NCBI RefSeq assembly: GCF_963082655.1 | Contig: NC_081554.1 | Coordinates: forward strand, 45,993,826-46,057,825 | Length of the DNA: 64,000 bases | DNA from: Stomoxys calcitrans | Taxonomy: Eukaryota > Arthropoda > Insecta > Diptera > Muscidae | Reading direction: 5' to 3' | In this document: one piece after another, positions 55,395 to 64,000 of the stretch | Numbering within the stretch: position 1 is the first letter of the stretch | How the letters are laid out: every line of letters begins with the position of its first letter | Made by a program: the position numbers and the translations under genes | The notes under the pieces: generated by a model | The model's database searches: none | What the model was told of the DNA's origin: nothing | What the model saw: only the letters and a program-made list of their open reading frames with translations

Positions 55395-56530
55395 ATTTGG
55401 ACCTTAAAATCAATATAAACTACGTGCTCCACTTTCAAAGCCATTTTTTATGAGCCCCATATTGGCATGATCGGTAAATAAGTTATGTTTGAGGGTAGAA
55501 TGGATCCCAGGGTCTTTGTCCCAAAAATGAGCATCAACTTCATACTTTACTGCCTTAGCTTTTATAAAAGTCACATATTGCAATGGTCGGTAAATACATC
55601 CGGTTAGGAAGGTATTTTGAGGTGGGCCTACTTCCAAACACATGGCTATTCAATTGAATATCAAATTCGGTTTTTTCTCTCAAGCATCTTTCGTTTGACC
55701 CGTTTGTTGTTGTGATTTAATTGCCGGGTTTTAGGTGGCCCCAGAGGCACCCGACCCTCACAATAGAACCCATTTTTTTTATTTGACTGTAAGGAAGCAA
55801 ACAAATTGGAAAGAATCGCATTCCCTATCCCCGAGATCTTTTTTTTTGAAAATTAGGGTAATGAAAAGTGCTTTTTAGAGTAGGGATGGCACCTCAGACA
55901 TTACGACTCAAATATCCATGTTAAATTTGTGCTTCACTCCCAACTCACTCCCCATATTGCCATGGTCGGTAAACGTGAACTGCTTGGGAGGTGTTTTGGG
56001 GATTGGCAGACCGCCATTTTGCCCTGAAAAAAGAGATATCAAATTCGTTCTTTACTCCTAAATACCCTTGATTTGAGCTCCATATTGCCATAGACGGAAA
56101 TGGAGTTCGGTTCAGGGGGTGCTTAAGGGCGTATGATCAAACACTCGGCTCCAAAATTGGATATCAGATTTGTTTTCTACTCTCAAATACCTTTCATTTG
56201 AGTCCCATATTGTCATAATGGGTCAATGAACCAATTTGACGTATTTTTAGGAGAAAAGACGACACATAAAGCTGAACGAACATTTTAATGTCATATTCGT
56301 AAACTACTTCCAAATACCTTTCATTTGAGTCCCATATAGCCATGGTCAACTAATGTGCCCATTTGGGGTTATTTGGTAGTGGGGTGACCTCCCCTTACTT
56401 GGATCTATTTTTATATGCCATATTTGTAATCTACTGCCAAATATTTTTTATTTGAGTCCCATATTGACATAAACGTCGAATGTATCTGTTTAGATGAGTT
56501 TTGAGGTTGGGGCGGCCCGCTGGGTACTTG
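55395..56530 (-). repeat. ~130-bp repeat family, minus orientation
   Basis: The reverse complement of the 40.3-kb family: ACCTTTCATTTGAGTCCCAT, ATATTGCCATGGTCGGTAAA and ATCAAATTCG-type segments recur every ~130 bp (for example near 55450, 55960, 56080, 56200, 56320). About seven to eight diverged units are present. Neither the MITE on the left nor the subfamily on the right shares them. Confidence 0.7.
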
Positions 56531-56559
56531 GACTGACATATAGACCGAGCATTTTTCGT

Positions 56560-57320
56560 CCGATTTGGATGAAATGAGTATTTATTGGGTATTTACCGTT
56601 GGGTATTTACCCTGTAGAAACCCATCTCTAGGCATATCGGATAAAAGATATATATGGAAGCTATATCTAAAACTGTACTGATTTTAATGAAATTTTGCAG
56701 ACAAATTAAAACGTCGAATCAAACATCTCACACAAATTTTGTACAGATCGGATCAAAACTATGGCTACTACAGCCATAATAGCTCACAGTGGATAAAAGA
56801 TATATATGGGAGCGAAATAGCGTTCGTACTTGAACATTCCACTAAGGAATAGGGGCAAACTTCTCACATATCAATGAGTGCAGTCCGATTCAAGTTTAAG
56901 CTCAATGATAAGGGGCCTCCTTTTTATAGCCGAGTCCAAACGGCGTGTCGTGCAATGCGACACCTCTCTGGAAAGAAGTTTTACATGGCATAGTACCTCA
57001 CAAATGTTGCTGTGAAAAAATTTTTTTCTGATGGTCTCGCCAGGATTCGAACCCTGGCGTTCAGCGTCAGAGGCGGACATGCTAAACTCTGCGCTACGGT
57101 GGCCTCCAAATGACATATGCAAAATATGATTACAAGAATACATGGACAGACAGACGGACAGACAGGCAGCCTCACAGACGGACATAGCTATCTCGAATCC
57201 GGAAGTAATTCGTAAGTCGATCGGTATACTTTACTATGGGTCTAGTTCGTCTCCTTCTTAGCGTTGCAAATAACTGCACAAAGTTATAATACCCTGTGCC
57301 ACAGTTGTGGTGTAAGGTAT
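56560..57320 (+). mobile_element. mini-me relative, second subfamily, with SINE insertion
   Basis: Plus-strand counterpart of 27951-29175: GATATATATGGAAGCTATAT, AAATTTTGTACAGATCGGAT and AAAGATATATATGGGAGC units. After the SINE come ATGGACAGACAGACGGACAG, core (GACATAGCTATCTCGAATCC), and a terminal hairpin ATACCCTGTGCCAC...GTGGTGTAAGGTAT ending at 57320. The next mini-me element begins immediately. Confidence 0.75.
56833..57107 (-). mobile_element. tRNA-derived SINE, best-preserved copy
   Basis: On the minus strand: GGAGGCCACCGTAGCGCAGA with the A box, B box GGTTCGAATCCTGGCGAG, a body with ACATTTGTGAGGTACTATGC, AAAGAAGTTTTAC complement segments, TCGCATTGCACGACACGCCG and GTTTGGACTCGGCTATAAAA, and the 3' end CCTTAGTGGAATGTT. 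It is 275 bp long. The tRNA-like head and lack of any ORF mark it as an RNA polymerase III SINE that would depend on a LINE for movement. Confidence 0.85.
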
Positions 57321-58105
57321 AACAAGTAAAAGCGCGCTTAGTTTGGCCGGGCCGAATCTTGGGAACCCACTACCATGGATTCTGTCAAACATTTGTACAG
57401 AATAAATTTAGTTGAAGGACATAATTTTATTCTACGTACCAAACCTCTTCCACACCAGCAAAAACTAAAGCTTCTAGGAACCGATCGAGATCGAGAGACC
57501 GGTCTATATGGAAGCTATACCAGGTTATAGATCAGTTGTCATAACAAAGCACTATGTGCAAAATTTTAGCAAAATCGAATTGGGGCTTCCAGGGGCTTAA
57601 GAAGTCAAAATCAGATTCAGGCAGATCGGTTTATATGGAAGCTATATAAGATTATAGACCGATTTAAACCGTGCTTGACACAGTTGTTGGAAGTCATAAC
57701 AGAACACTATCTGCAAAATTTTAATCAAATCGAACAAAAAATGTGGCTTCCAGGGTCTCAATAAGTCAAATCCGGAGATCGGCTTATATGGGAGCTATAT
57801 CAGGTTATATACCGATATAGACCGTACTTGGCACAGTTGTTGTAAGTCTTAACAGAACACTACATGCAAAATTTCAGCTAAATCGGACAAAAATTGCGGC
57901 TTCTAGTGGTTCAAGATGTCAAATCGGGAGATCGGGTTATATGGGAGCAATATCTAAATCTTAACCGATATAGCCCATTTACAATCTCCAATGACATACA
58001 TCATCAGGAAGAATCTGTGCAAAATTTCAAGCGGCTAGCTTTACGCGTTCGATTGCGTTAGAACGGAATGACAAAATGAATATACCCCCATATATGGGTG
58101 GTATG
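57321..58105 (+). mobile_element. mini-me/HINE-like element, type II
   Basis: Start AACAAGTAAAAGCGCGCTTA, hairpin TTGGCCGGGCCGAA, GGGAACCCACTACCATGG. About four type II units follow with GCTATATCAGGTTATATACC and TTGGCACAGTTGTTGTAAGT. The 3' region is GATATAGCCCATTTACAATC, and the (GACR) tract and core are deleted. The terminus is GACAAAATGAATATACCCCC then TATGGGTGGTATGA. Confidence 0.75.
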
Positions 58106-59399
58106 AAACATATGCCAATATGGATGCGTTGAAGAAAGCTATTGTACGATTATGAGCTAAAATACCGGCAGGTTAGATTCTTGCAGCTTGCAACTCGTTT
58201 TTGATCGACTCGGAGCAATAATCCGGTCACATCGATGCAGAGTTGGTAGCGTGCTCGGATTACCATTGCCGCGCCCGTTCGTTAACTACTAGAACTCTGG
58301 TTGTTGTTGTAGCCCCATTGATCTGTGGCGGTAGTCAGTCATAGGTGAGCAAGCTCTTCCCGGTCCATAAGGCCTATCACTGCGGGAACAATATGATTAT
58401 TTAAATGCACCGATATCCTAGGGAGAACATAAAAAAAAAAAATGGTAGCAGTGGTTATCCCCTCCTAATGCTGGCTACATTTGTAAGGTACTTTGCCATG
58501 TTAAAACTTCTGCTACCCTCTGTATACTCTGATACCAGCCGTCATTGTTCCAAAATGGTTGTAAACCTTAATTTCATCCATGTGAACTTCTTAAATGGAA
58601 AAACTTTTCATATTCAACTCACTTTGAACGCACTTCTTTCTTCAACAACTTAAACGATGAACCGGCAGAAAAGCATTCAAATGCCACAAGAAAATAAAAG
58701 TAAGACATCAGCAAAATTTATACAAACAGGAATAGTATTTGAATAAGTTCTCCCTATTGTTAAGCTCATCATGGTTCACACAATTGTAGGGCATCCCATG
58801 CAACATGATGCGTTGTGTTCCCACCCATCAACGCCCATTTTCGCCCTGGGTACAGACCAATTCATCTCAATAAAGACGATGAAGAAAGGTAAACAATGGC
58901 AAAAGCGTGGCAATAAGGACCGATTTCCATTCCCCCAATCAAATGTCGTTGTCGTTGTCACAATTGTCAGATGACAAATATGCCAATGCAAAAATACGTT
59001 TTATCACCGTTGTTCTTTGGGGGATATGCTCTGATCAAAGAGGGAATAATAATTGAATTATGCAAAGTTTTAGCCAAAATTTAAAGTTTCTTCTTTAATG
59101 TTGCCGGGGCTTTTTTTTCACTAAGGAAGCTAAACTTTTAATGAAAGAATTCTATTTTAAGGTGCAAATGTTTTGGGTTTGAATTATCATCACACTGTGT
59201 TGAATTCAAAGTTGTTAGCATTTACTTTGGCAAACAACATTTTGGTTATTATGTGCCAAAATATGTTCAAAAAAATATTACTTAGCCAACCAAATGAACA
59301 CAAGGAAAGGTGAAATTTTTCACTAAAATTGGCAGAGAGTCATCACAATAACATTAAACGGTGAGGTGCTGCACTTTAGCTGCTATGAAAATGGACATG
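58106..59399. other. Gene-free stretch with a SINE fragment
   Basis: No coding signature was recognised. Around 58225-58300, GGTAGCGTGCTCGGATTACC and GCCCGTTCGTTAACTAC look weakly tRNA-like but lack a second box at proper spacing. A SINE 3'-middle fragment lies at 58402-58512. Confidence 0.4.
58402..58512 (+). mobile_element. SINE middle fragment
   Basis: GGTAGCAGTGGTTATCCCCT, AATGCTGGCTACATTTGTAA and GGTACTTTGCCATGTTAAAA match the body of the SINE family. Both promoter boxes and the 3' end are missing. Confidence 0.65.
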
Positions 59400-59793
59400 A
59401 GATGTGACTAAAACAACTTGTCTTCAGATTTACTCCTATGTGTACTCCTGTCTGTGTGTCTGTCCGTGTATTTTAGTAACCAAGGTACAGGTCGCATTTG
59501 TTTTCCGATTGTCATAAAATTTTGAACAAACCTCTTTTTTGGTTCAAGAATGAACGCTATTGGTTCATATCTTTTATCGATATGGACTTTTAAGGCTGCA
59601 AAAGCCACAATTTTGGGCCATTTTTTAAAAAATCTAATGTGAGGTGTTGTTTGGCGTCCCAGTACGTGTTCAAAATCTCATCAAAATCTGTCCTATTTTT
59701 TTTTTTAAAAATTTAACGTGAGGTGTTTATTTGACGTCCCAGTACGTGTTCAAAATCTCATCAAAATCGATCCAGATTAAAATACAGGTCTCA
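59400..59793 (-). mobile_element. Diverged mini-me relative (second subfamily)
   Basis: A minus-orientation remnant with a CTGTCTGTGTGTCTGTCCG tract and ACAGGTCGCATTTGTTTTCC. Two units share GTTCAAAATCTCATCAAAAT (spaced about 79 bp). It ends exactly where the foldback arm starts. Confidence 0.5.
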
Positions 59794-59845
59794 ATGTGAG
59801 TGAAGATAAATTCCGAATTTAACTAGTGGAGACACAAACCACTGA

Positions 59846-59888
59846 CTTAACAGTCCTCTGTTACTGCCATTAGCAGAGCACTGTTAAG
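59846..59888. repeat. Stem-loop in the foldback outer domain
   Basis: CTTAACAGTCCTCTG and CAGAGCACTGTTAAG form a 15-bp stem (one mismatch) with a 13-nt loop. The mirrored copy lies at about 63630-63672. It could be a recognition structure of the element, but this is inference. Confidence 0.7.
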
Positions 59889-60065
59889 GAACTTTGTAGG
59901 CAATTAATTAATAAAAAAAAAGGATTTGTTCATAAAAAGGAAATTTCAAAACACAAAAAACCAAAAAAAGATCTAGAAAATAATAAGGTGATCCAACATT
60001 AAAATTTAGTTCCCTCAATAACCGCAAGACGTACTAACAAGATAAAGAAGATTGTAAAATTGATT

Positions 60066-61540
60066 GATCCACTGTGCACAAATGGAAAATAGTAAGGCGA
60101 TGAGACCGGTCTCAAATGAGAGCTAGGGAAGCCTAGTTTCTTATACATATGCACATATTTTCCAAATAATCGTCTAACTATCGAATTTTTGAGAAAAAAT
60201 TGAAAAAATCGCTACAAGACCTCAAAAATCTATTTTGCGTGAACCACTGTGCAAAAATGGAAAAAGTAGATACTTTGAAACCGGTGTCAAACGACAGCTT
60301 ATGAAGTCTAGTTTCTAATCCAAAAGGGCCTATATTCCAAATCATCGTCTAACTATCGAATTTTTGAGAAAAACTTGAAAAAAATCGCTACAAGACCTCA
60401 AAAATCTATTTTGTGTGAACCACTGTGCAAAAATGGAAAAAGTTGATACTTTGAAACCGGTGTCAAACGACAGCTTATGAAGTCTAGTTTCTAAGCCAAA
60501 AGGGCTTATATTCCAAATAATCGTCTAACTATCGAATTTTTGAGAAAAACTTGAAAAAAATCGCTACAAGACCTCAAAAATCTATTTTGTGTGAACCACT
60601 GTGCAAAAATGGAAAAAGTTGATACTTTGAAACCGGTGTCAAACGACAGCTTATGAAGTCTAGTTTCTAAGCCAAAAGGGCTTATATTCCAAATAATCGT
60701 CTAACTATCGAATTTTTGAGAAAAACTTGAAAAAAATCGCTACAAGACCTCAAAAATCTATTTTGTGTGAACCACTGTGCAAAAATGGAAAAAGTTGATA
60801 CTTTGAAACCGGTGTCAAACGACAGCTTATGAAGTCTAGTTTCTAAGCCAAAAGGGCTTATATTCCAAATAATCGTCTAACTATCGAATTTTTGAGAAAA
60901 ACTTGAAAAAAATCGCTACAAGACCTCAAAAATCTATTTTGTGTGAACCACTGTGCAAAAATGGAAAAAGTTGATACTTTGAAACCGGTGTCAAACGACA
61001 GCTTATGAAGTCTAGTTTCTAATCCAAAAGGGCCTATATTCCAAATCATCGTCTAACTATCGAATTTTTGAGAAAAACTTGAAAAAAATCGCTACAAGAC
61101 CTCAAAAATCTATTTTGCGTGAACCACTGTGCAAAAATGGAAAAAGTTGATACTTTGAAACCGGTGTCAAACGACAGCTTATGAAGTCTAGTTTCTAACC
61201 CAAAAGGGCCTATATTCCAAATCATCGTCTAACTATCGAATTTTTGAGAAAAACTTGAAAAAAATCGCTACAAGACCTCAAAAATCTATTTTGTGTGAAC
61301 CACTGTGCAAAAATGGAAAAAGTTGATACTTTGAAACCGGTGTCAAACGACAGCTTATGAAGTCTAGTTTCTAAGCAAAAAGGGCTTATATTCCAAATAA
61401 TCGTCTAACTATCGAATTTTTGAGAAAAACTTGAAAAAAATCGCTACAAGACCTCAAAAATCTATTTTGCGTGAACCACTGTGCAAAAATGGAAAAAGTT
61501 GATACTTTGAAACCGGTCTCAAACGACAGCTTATGAAGTC
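60066..61540 (+). repeat. 176-bp satellite array, left arm
   Basis: GAACCACTGTGC begins at 60241, 60417, 60593, 60769, 60945, 61121, 61297 and 61473: exactly 176 bp each time. The first unit (from 60066) is 175 bp and of a variant type (GATGAGACCGGTCTCAAATG). Units fall into variants at linked sites: AAGCCAAAAGGGCTT with AATAATCG, or AATCCAAAAGGGCCT with AATCATCG. No unit has a plausible gene. Confidence 0.95.
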
Positions 61541-63452
61541 TTGTAGCGAATTTTTTCAAGTTTTTTTGAAAAATTCGATAGTTAGACGATTATTTGGAAT
61601 ATAGGCCCTTTTGGATTAGAAACTAGACTTCATAAGCTGTCGTTTGACACCGGTTTCAAAGTATCAACTTTTTCCATTTTTGCACAGTGGTTCACACAAA
61701 ATAGATTTTTGAGGTCTTGTAGCGATTTTTTTCAAGTTTTTCTCAAAAATTCGATAGTTAGACTATGATTTGGAATATAGGCCCTTTTGGATTAGAAACT
61801 AGACTTCATAAGCTGTCGTTTGACACCGGTTTCAAAGTATCAACTTTTTCCATTTTTGCACAGTGGTTCACGCAAAATAGATTTTTGAGGTCTTGTAGCG
61901 ATTTTTTTCAAGTTTTTCTCAAAAATTCGATAGTTAGACGATTATTTGGAATATAGGCCCTTTTGGATTAGAAACTAGACTTCATAAGCTGTCGTTTGAC
62001 ACCGGTTTCAAAGTATCAACTTTTTCCATTTTTGCACAGTGGTTCACACAAAATAGATTTTTGAGGTCTTGTAGCGATTTTTTTCAAGTTTTTCTCAAAA
62101 ATTCGATAGTTAGACGATTATTTGGAATATAAGCCCTTTTTGCTTAGAAACTAGACTTCATAAGCTGTCGTTTGACACCGGTTTCAAAGTATCAACTTTT
62201 TCCATTTTTGCACAGTGGTTCACACAAAATAGATTTTTGAGGTCTTGTAGCGATTTTTTTCAAGTTTTTCTCAAAAATTCGATAGTTAGACGATGATTTG
62301 GAATATAGGCCCTTTTGGGTTAGAAACTAGACTTCATAAGCTGTCGTTTGACACCGGTTTCAAAGTATCAACTTTTTCCATTTTTGCACAGTGGTTCACG
62401 CAAAATAGATTTTTGAGGTCTTGTAGCGATTTTTTTCAAGTTTTTCTCAAAAATTCGATAGTTAGACGATGATTTGGAATATAGGCCCTTTTGGATTAGA
62501 AACTAGACTTCATAAGCTGTCGTTTGACACCGGTTTCAAAGTATCAACTTTTTCCATTTTTGCACAGTGGTTCACACAAAATAGATTTTTGAGGTCTTGT
62601 AGCGATTTTTTTCAAGTTTTTCTCAAAAATTCGATAGTTAGACGATTATTTGGAATATAAGCCCTTTTGGCTTAGAAACTAGACTTCATAAGCTGTCGTT
62701 TGACACCGGTTTCAAAGTATCAACTTTTTCCATTTTTGCACAGTGGTTCACACAAAATAGATTTTTGAGGTCTTGTAGCGATTTTTTTCAAGTTTTTCTC
62801 AAAAATTCGATAGTTAGACGATTATTTGGAATATAAGCCCTTTTGGCTTAGAAACTAGACTTCATAAGCTGTCGTTTGACACCGGTTTCAAAGTATCAAC
62901 TTTTTCCATTTTTGCACAGTGGTTCACACAAAATAGATTTTTGAGGTCTTGTAGCGATTTTTTTCAAGTTTTTCTCAAAAATTCGATAGTTAGACGATTA
63001 TTTGGAATATAAGCCCTTTTGGCTTAGAAACTAGACTTCATAAGCTGTCGTTTGACACCGGTTTCAAAGTATCAACTTTTTCCATTTTTGCACAGTGGTT
63101 CACACAAAATAGATTTTTGAGGTCTTGTAGCGATTTTTTTCAAGTTTTTCTCAAAAATTCGATAGTTAGACGATGATTTGGAATATAGGCCCTTTTGGAT
63201 TAGAAACTAGACTTCATAAGCTGTCGTTTGACACCGGTTTCAAAGTATCAACTTTTTCCATTTTTGCACAGTGGTTCACGCAAAATAGATTTTTGAGGTC
63301 TTGTAGCGATTTTTTCAATTTTTTCTCAAAAATTCGATAGTTAGACGATTATTTGGAAAATATGTGCATATGTATAAGAAACTAGGCTTCCCTAGCTCTC
63401 ATTTGAGACCGGTCTCATCGCCTTACTATTTTCCATTTGTGCACAGTGGATC
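61541..63452 (-). repeat. 176-bp satellite array, spacer and right arm
   Basis: Reverse-complement units with GCACAGTGGTTC ending at 61693, 61869, 62045, 62221, 62397, 62573, 62749, 62925, 63101 and 63277, again exactly 176 bp apart, and a final 175-bp unit to 63452. Identical 63-codon frames at 61765 and 62469, and in the left arm on the other strand at 60858-61049, are by-products of the satellite. Confidence 0.95.
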
Positions 63453-63724
63453 AATCAATTTTACAATCTTCTTTATCTTGTTAGTACGTCTTGCGGTTAT
63501 TGAGGGAACTAAATTTTAATGTTGGATCACCTTATTATTTTCTAGAATTTTTTTTGGTTTTTTGTGTTTTGAAATTTCCTTTTTATGAACAAATCCTTTT
63601 TTTTTATTAATTAATTGCCTACAAAGTTCCTTAACAGTGCTCTGCTAATGGCAGTAACAGAGGACTGTTAAGTCAGTGGTTTGTGTCTCCACTAGTTAAA
63701 TTCGGAATTTATCTTCACTCACAT

Positions 63725-64000
63725 AGGCGATAAGACCGGTCTCAAAACGACAGCTAGGCAAGCCTAGTTTCTTATACATATGCATGCCCACGTTTTCAAA
63801 ATAATCGTCTAACAATCGAATTTTAGGCAAAAACTCGACAAAATTACTCAAAAGACTCGAAAAGTAAATTTTGGGTGAACCACTGTCCGGAAACGGAAAA
63901 TAGTAAAGGCGATAAGACCGGTCTCAAATGACGTTTCTTATACACATGCCCACATTTTCCAAATAATTGTCTAACTATGGAATTTTAGGCAAAACTTGAA
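63725..64000 (+). repeat. Diverged satellite units continuing past the window
   Basis: GCGATAAGACCGGTCTCAAA begins at 63727 and 63909 (182-bp spacing). The units have left-arm orientation and resemble the outer variant (GACAGCTAGGCAAGCCTAG, GGTGAACCACTGTCCGG) with many substitutions. The array runs off the window. Confidence 0.8.

Larger units (their letters stand above)
59794..63724. mobile_element. Foldback element: 1747-bp inverted arms with 176-bp satellite
   Basis: Left arm 59794-61540 and right arm 61978-63724 are reverse complements in exact register (coordinate sums constant at 123518), with only a handful of mismatches noticed. Each arm has an outer ~270-bp non-tandem domain, a 175-bp first unit and seven to eight 176-bp units. 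The 437-bp spacer (61541-61977) is itself 2.5 units in right-arm orientation. Long inverted repeats with a unique outer domain and inner tandem repeats are the plan of Drosophila FB and Galileo-type foldback transposons, but I see no sequence link to either and no transposase. No target-site duplication is evident. The alternative is an inverted satellite duplication or an assembly artefact. Confidence 0.75.

Noticed and set aside
60858..62660. Three identical 63-codon frames
   Set aside because: Products of identical 176-bp satellite units; no start context or family signature.

Overview
The window looks like repeat-dense, AT-rich non-coding DNA from a higher dipteran, most likely a calyptrate (muscoid) fly. 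The evidence is many mini-me/DINE-1-like (HINE-type) elements: a 5' TTCGGCCGGGCCGAA hairpin, internal ~153-bp tandem units, a (GACR)n tract, a conserved core beside TA repeats, and a TATACCCTCCACCAT / ATGGTGGAGGGTATA end pair. The retrotransposons (jockey, RTE-like, I/R1/LOA-group) and the mariner/Tc1-type MITEs fit a fly. No bacterial gene organisation, rRNA or functional tRNA gene is visible. I found no convincing host protein-coding gene. The only host-like signals are a TATA/initiator/splice-donor cluster at 17893-17951 and a possible 102-bp exon at 18559-18660. There is a 200-N assembly gap at 46301-46500. All alignments were made by eye.

Layout. 0.6-2.5 kb: first mini-me element. 3.9-6.6 kb: decayed minus-strand LINE whose C-terminal end is tandemly repeated six times. 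6.6-10.3 kb: two mini-me elements, one carrying a mariner-type MITE. 10.4-10.6 kb: a 200-bp inverted repeat. 11.6-13.9 kb: a tRNA-derived SINE, an RNase H remnant, and an RTE-like LINE inserted into a mini-me tail with a 15-bp target-site duplication. 15.1-16.4 kb: unclassified ~550-bp tandem duplication. 17.9-18.7 kb: promoter-like signals beside a 55-bp x5 array. 18.8-20.7 kb: second RTE-like copy. 21.7-27.1 kb: a mini-me element split by a young jockey element with an intact 887-residue EN-RT ORF2. 27.1-31.8 kb: LINE, transposase and mini-me remnants.

32.8-36.7 kb: inverted mini-me repeats with a 588-bp mariner-type foldback element inside. 38.8-46.3 kb: further mini-me arrays and a separate ~130-bp repeat family. 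46.5-53.6 kb: a TIR element, an RTE-like 5' fragment, SINEs, and a long decayed LINE with ORF1, endonuclease and RT pieces. 54.8-58.5 kb: SINEs, a second copy of the mariner-type MITE, and repeat families in reverse orientation. 59.8-63.7 kb: the most striking structure, a 3.93-kb foldback with two 1747-bp inverted arms made largely of an exactly 176-bp satellite unit. The array continues in diverged form to the window end.

How the parts relate: the window reads as layers of insertion. Mini-me elements are the substrate; SINEs, MITEs and LINEs are nested in them, and several insertions can be ordered from their target-site duplications. Only jockey ORF2 looks able to make a functional protein, so mobilisation of the SINEs and MITEs would need enzymes encoded elsewhere.
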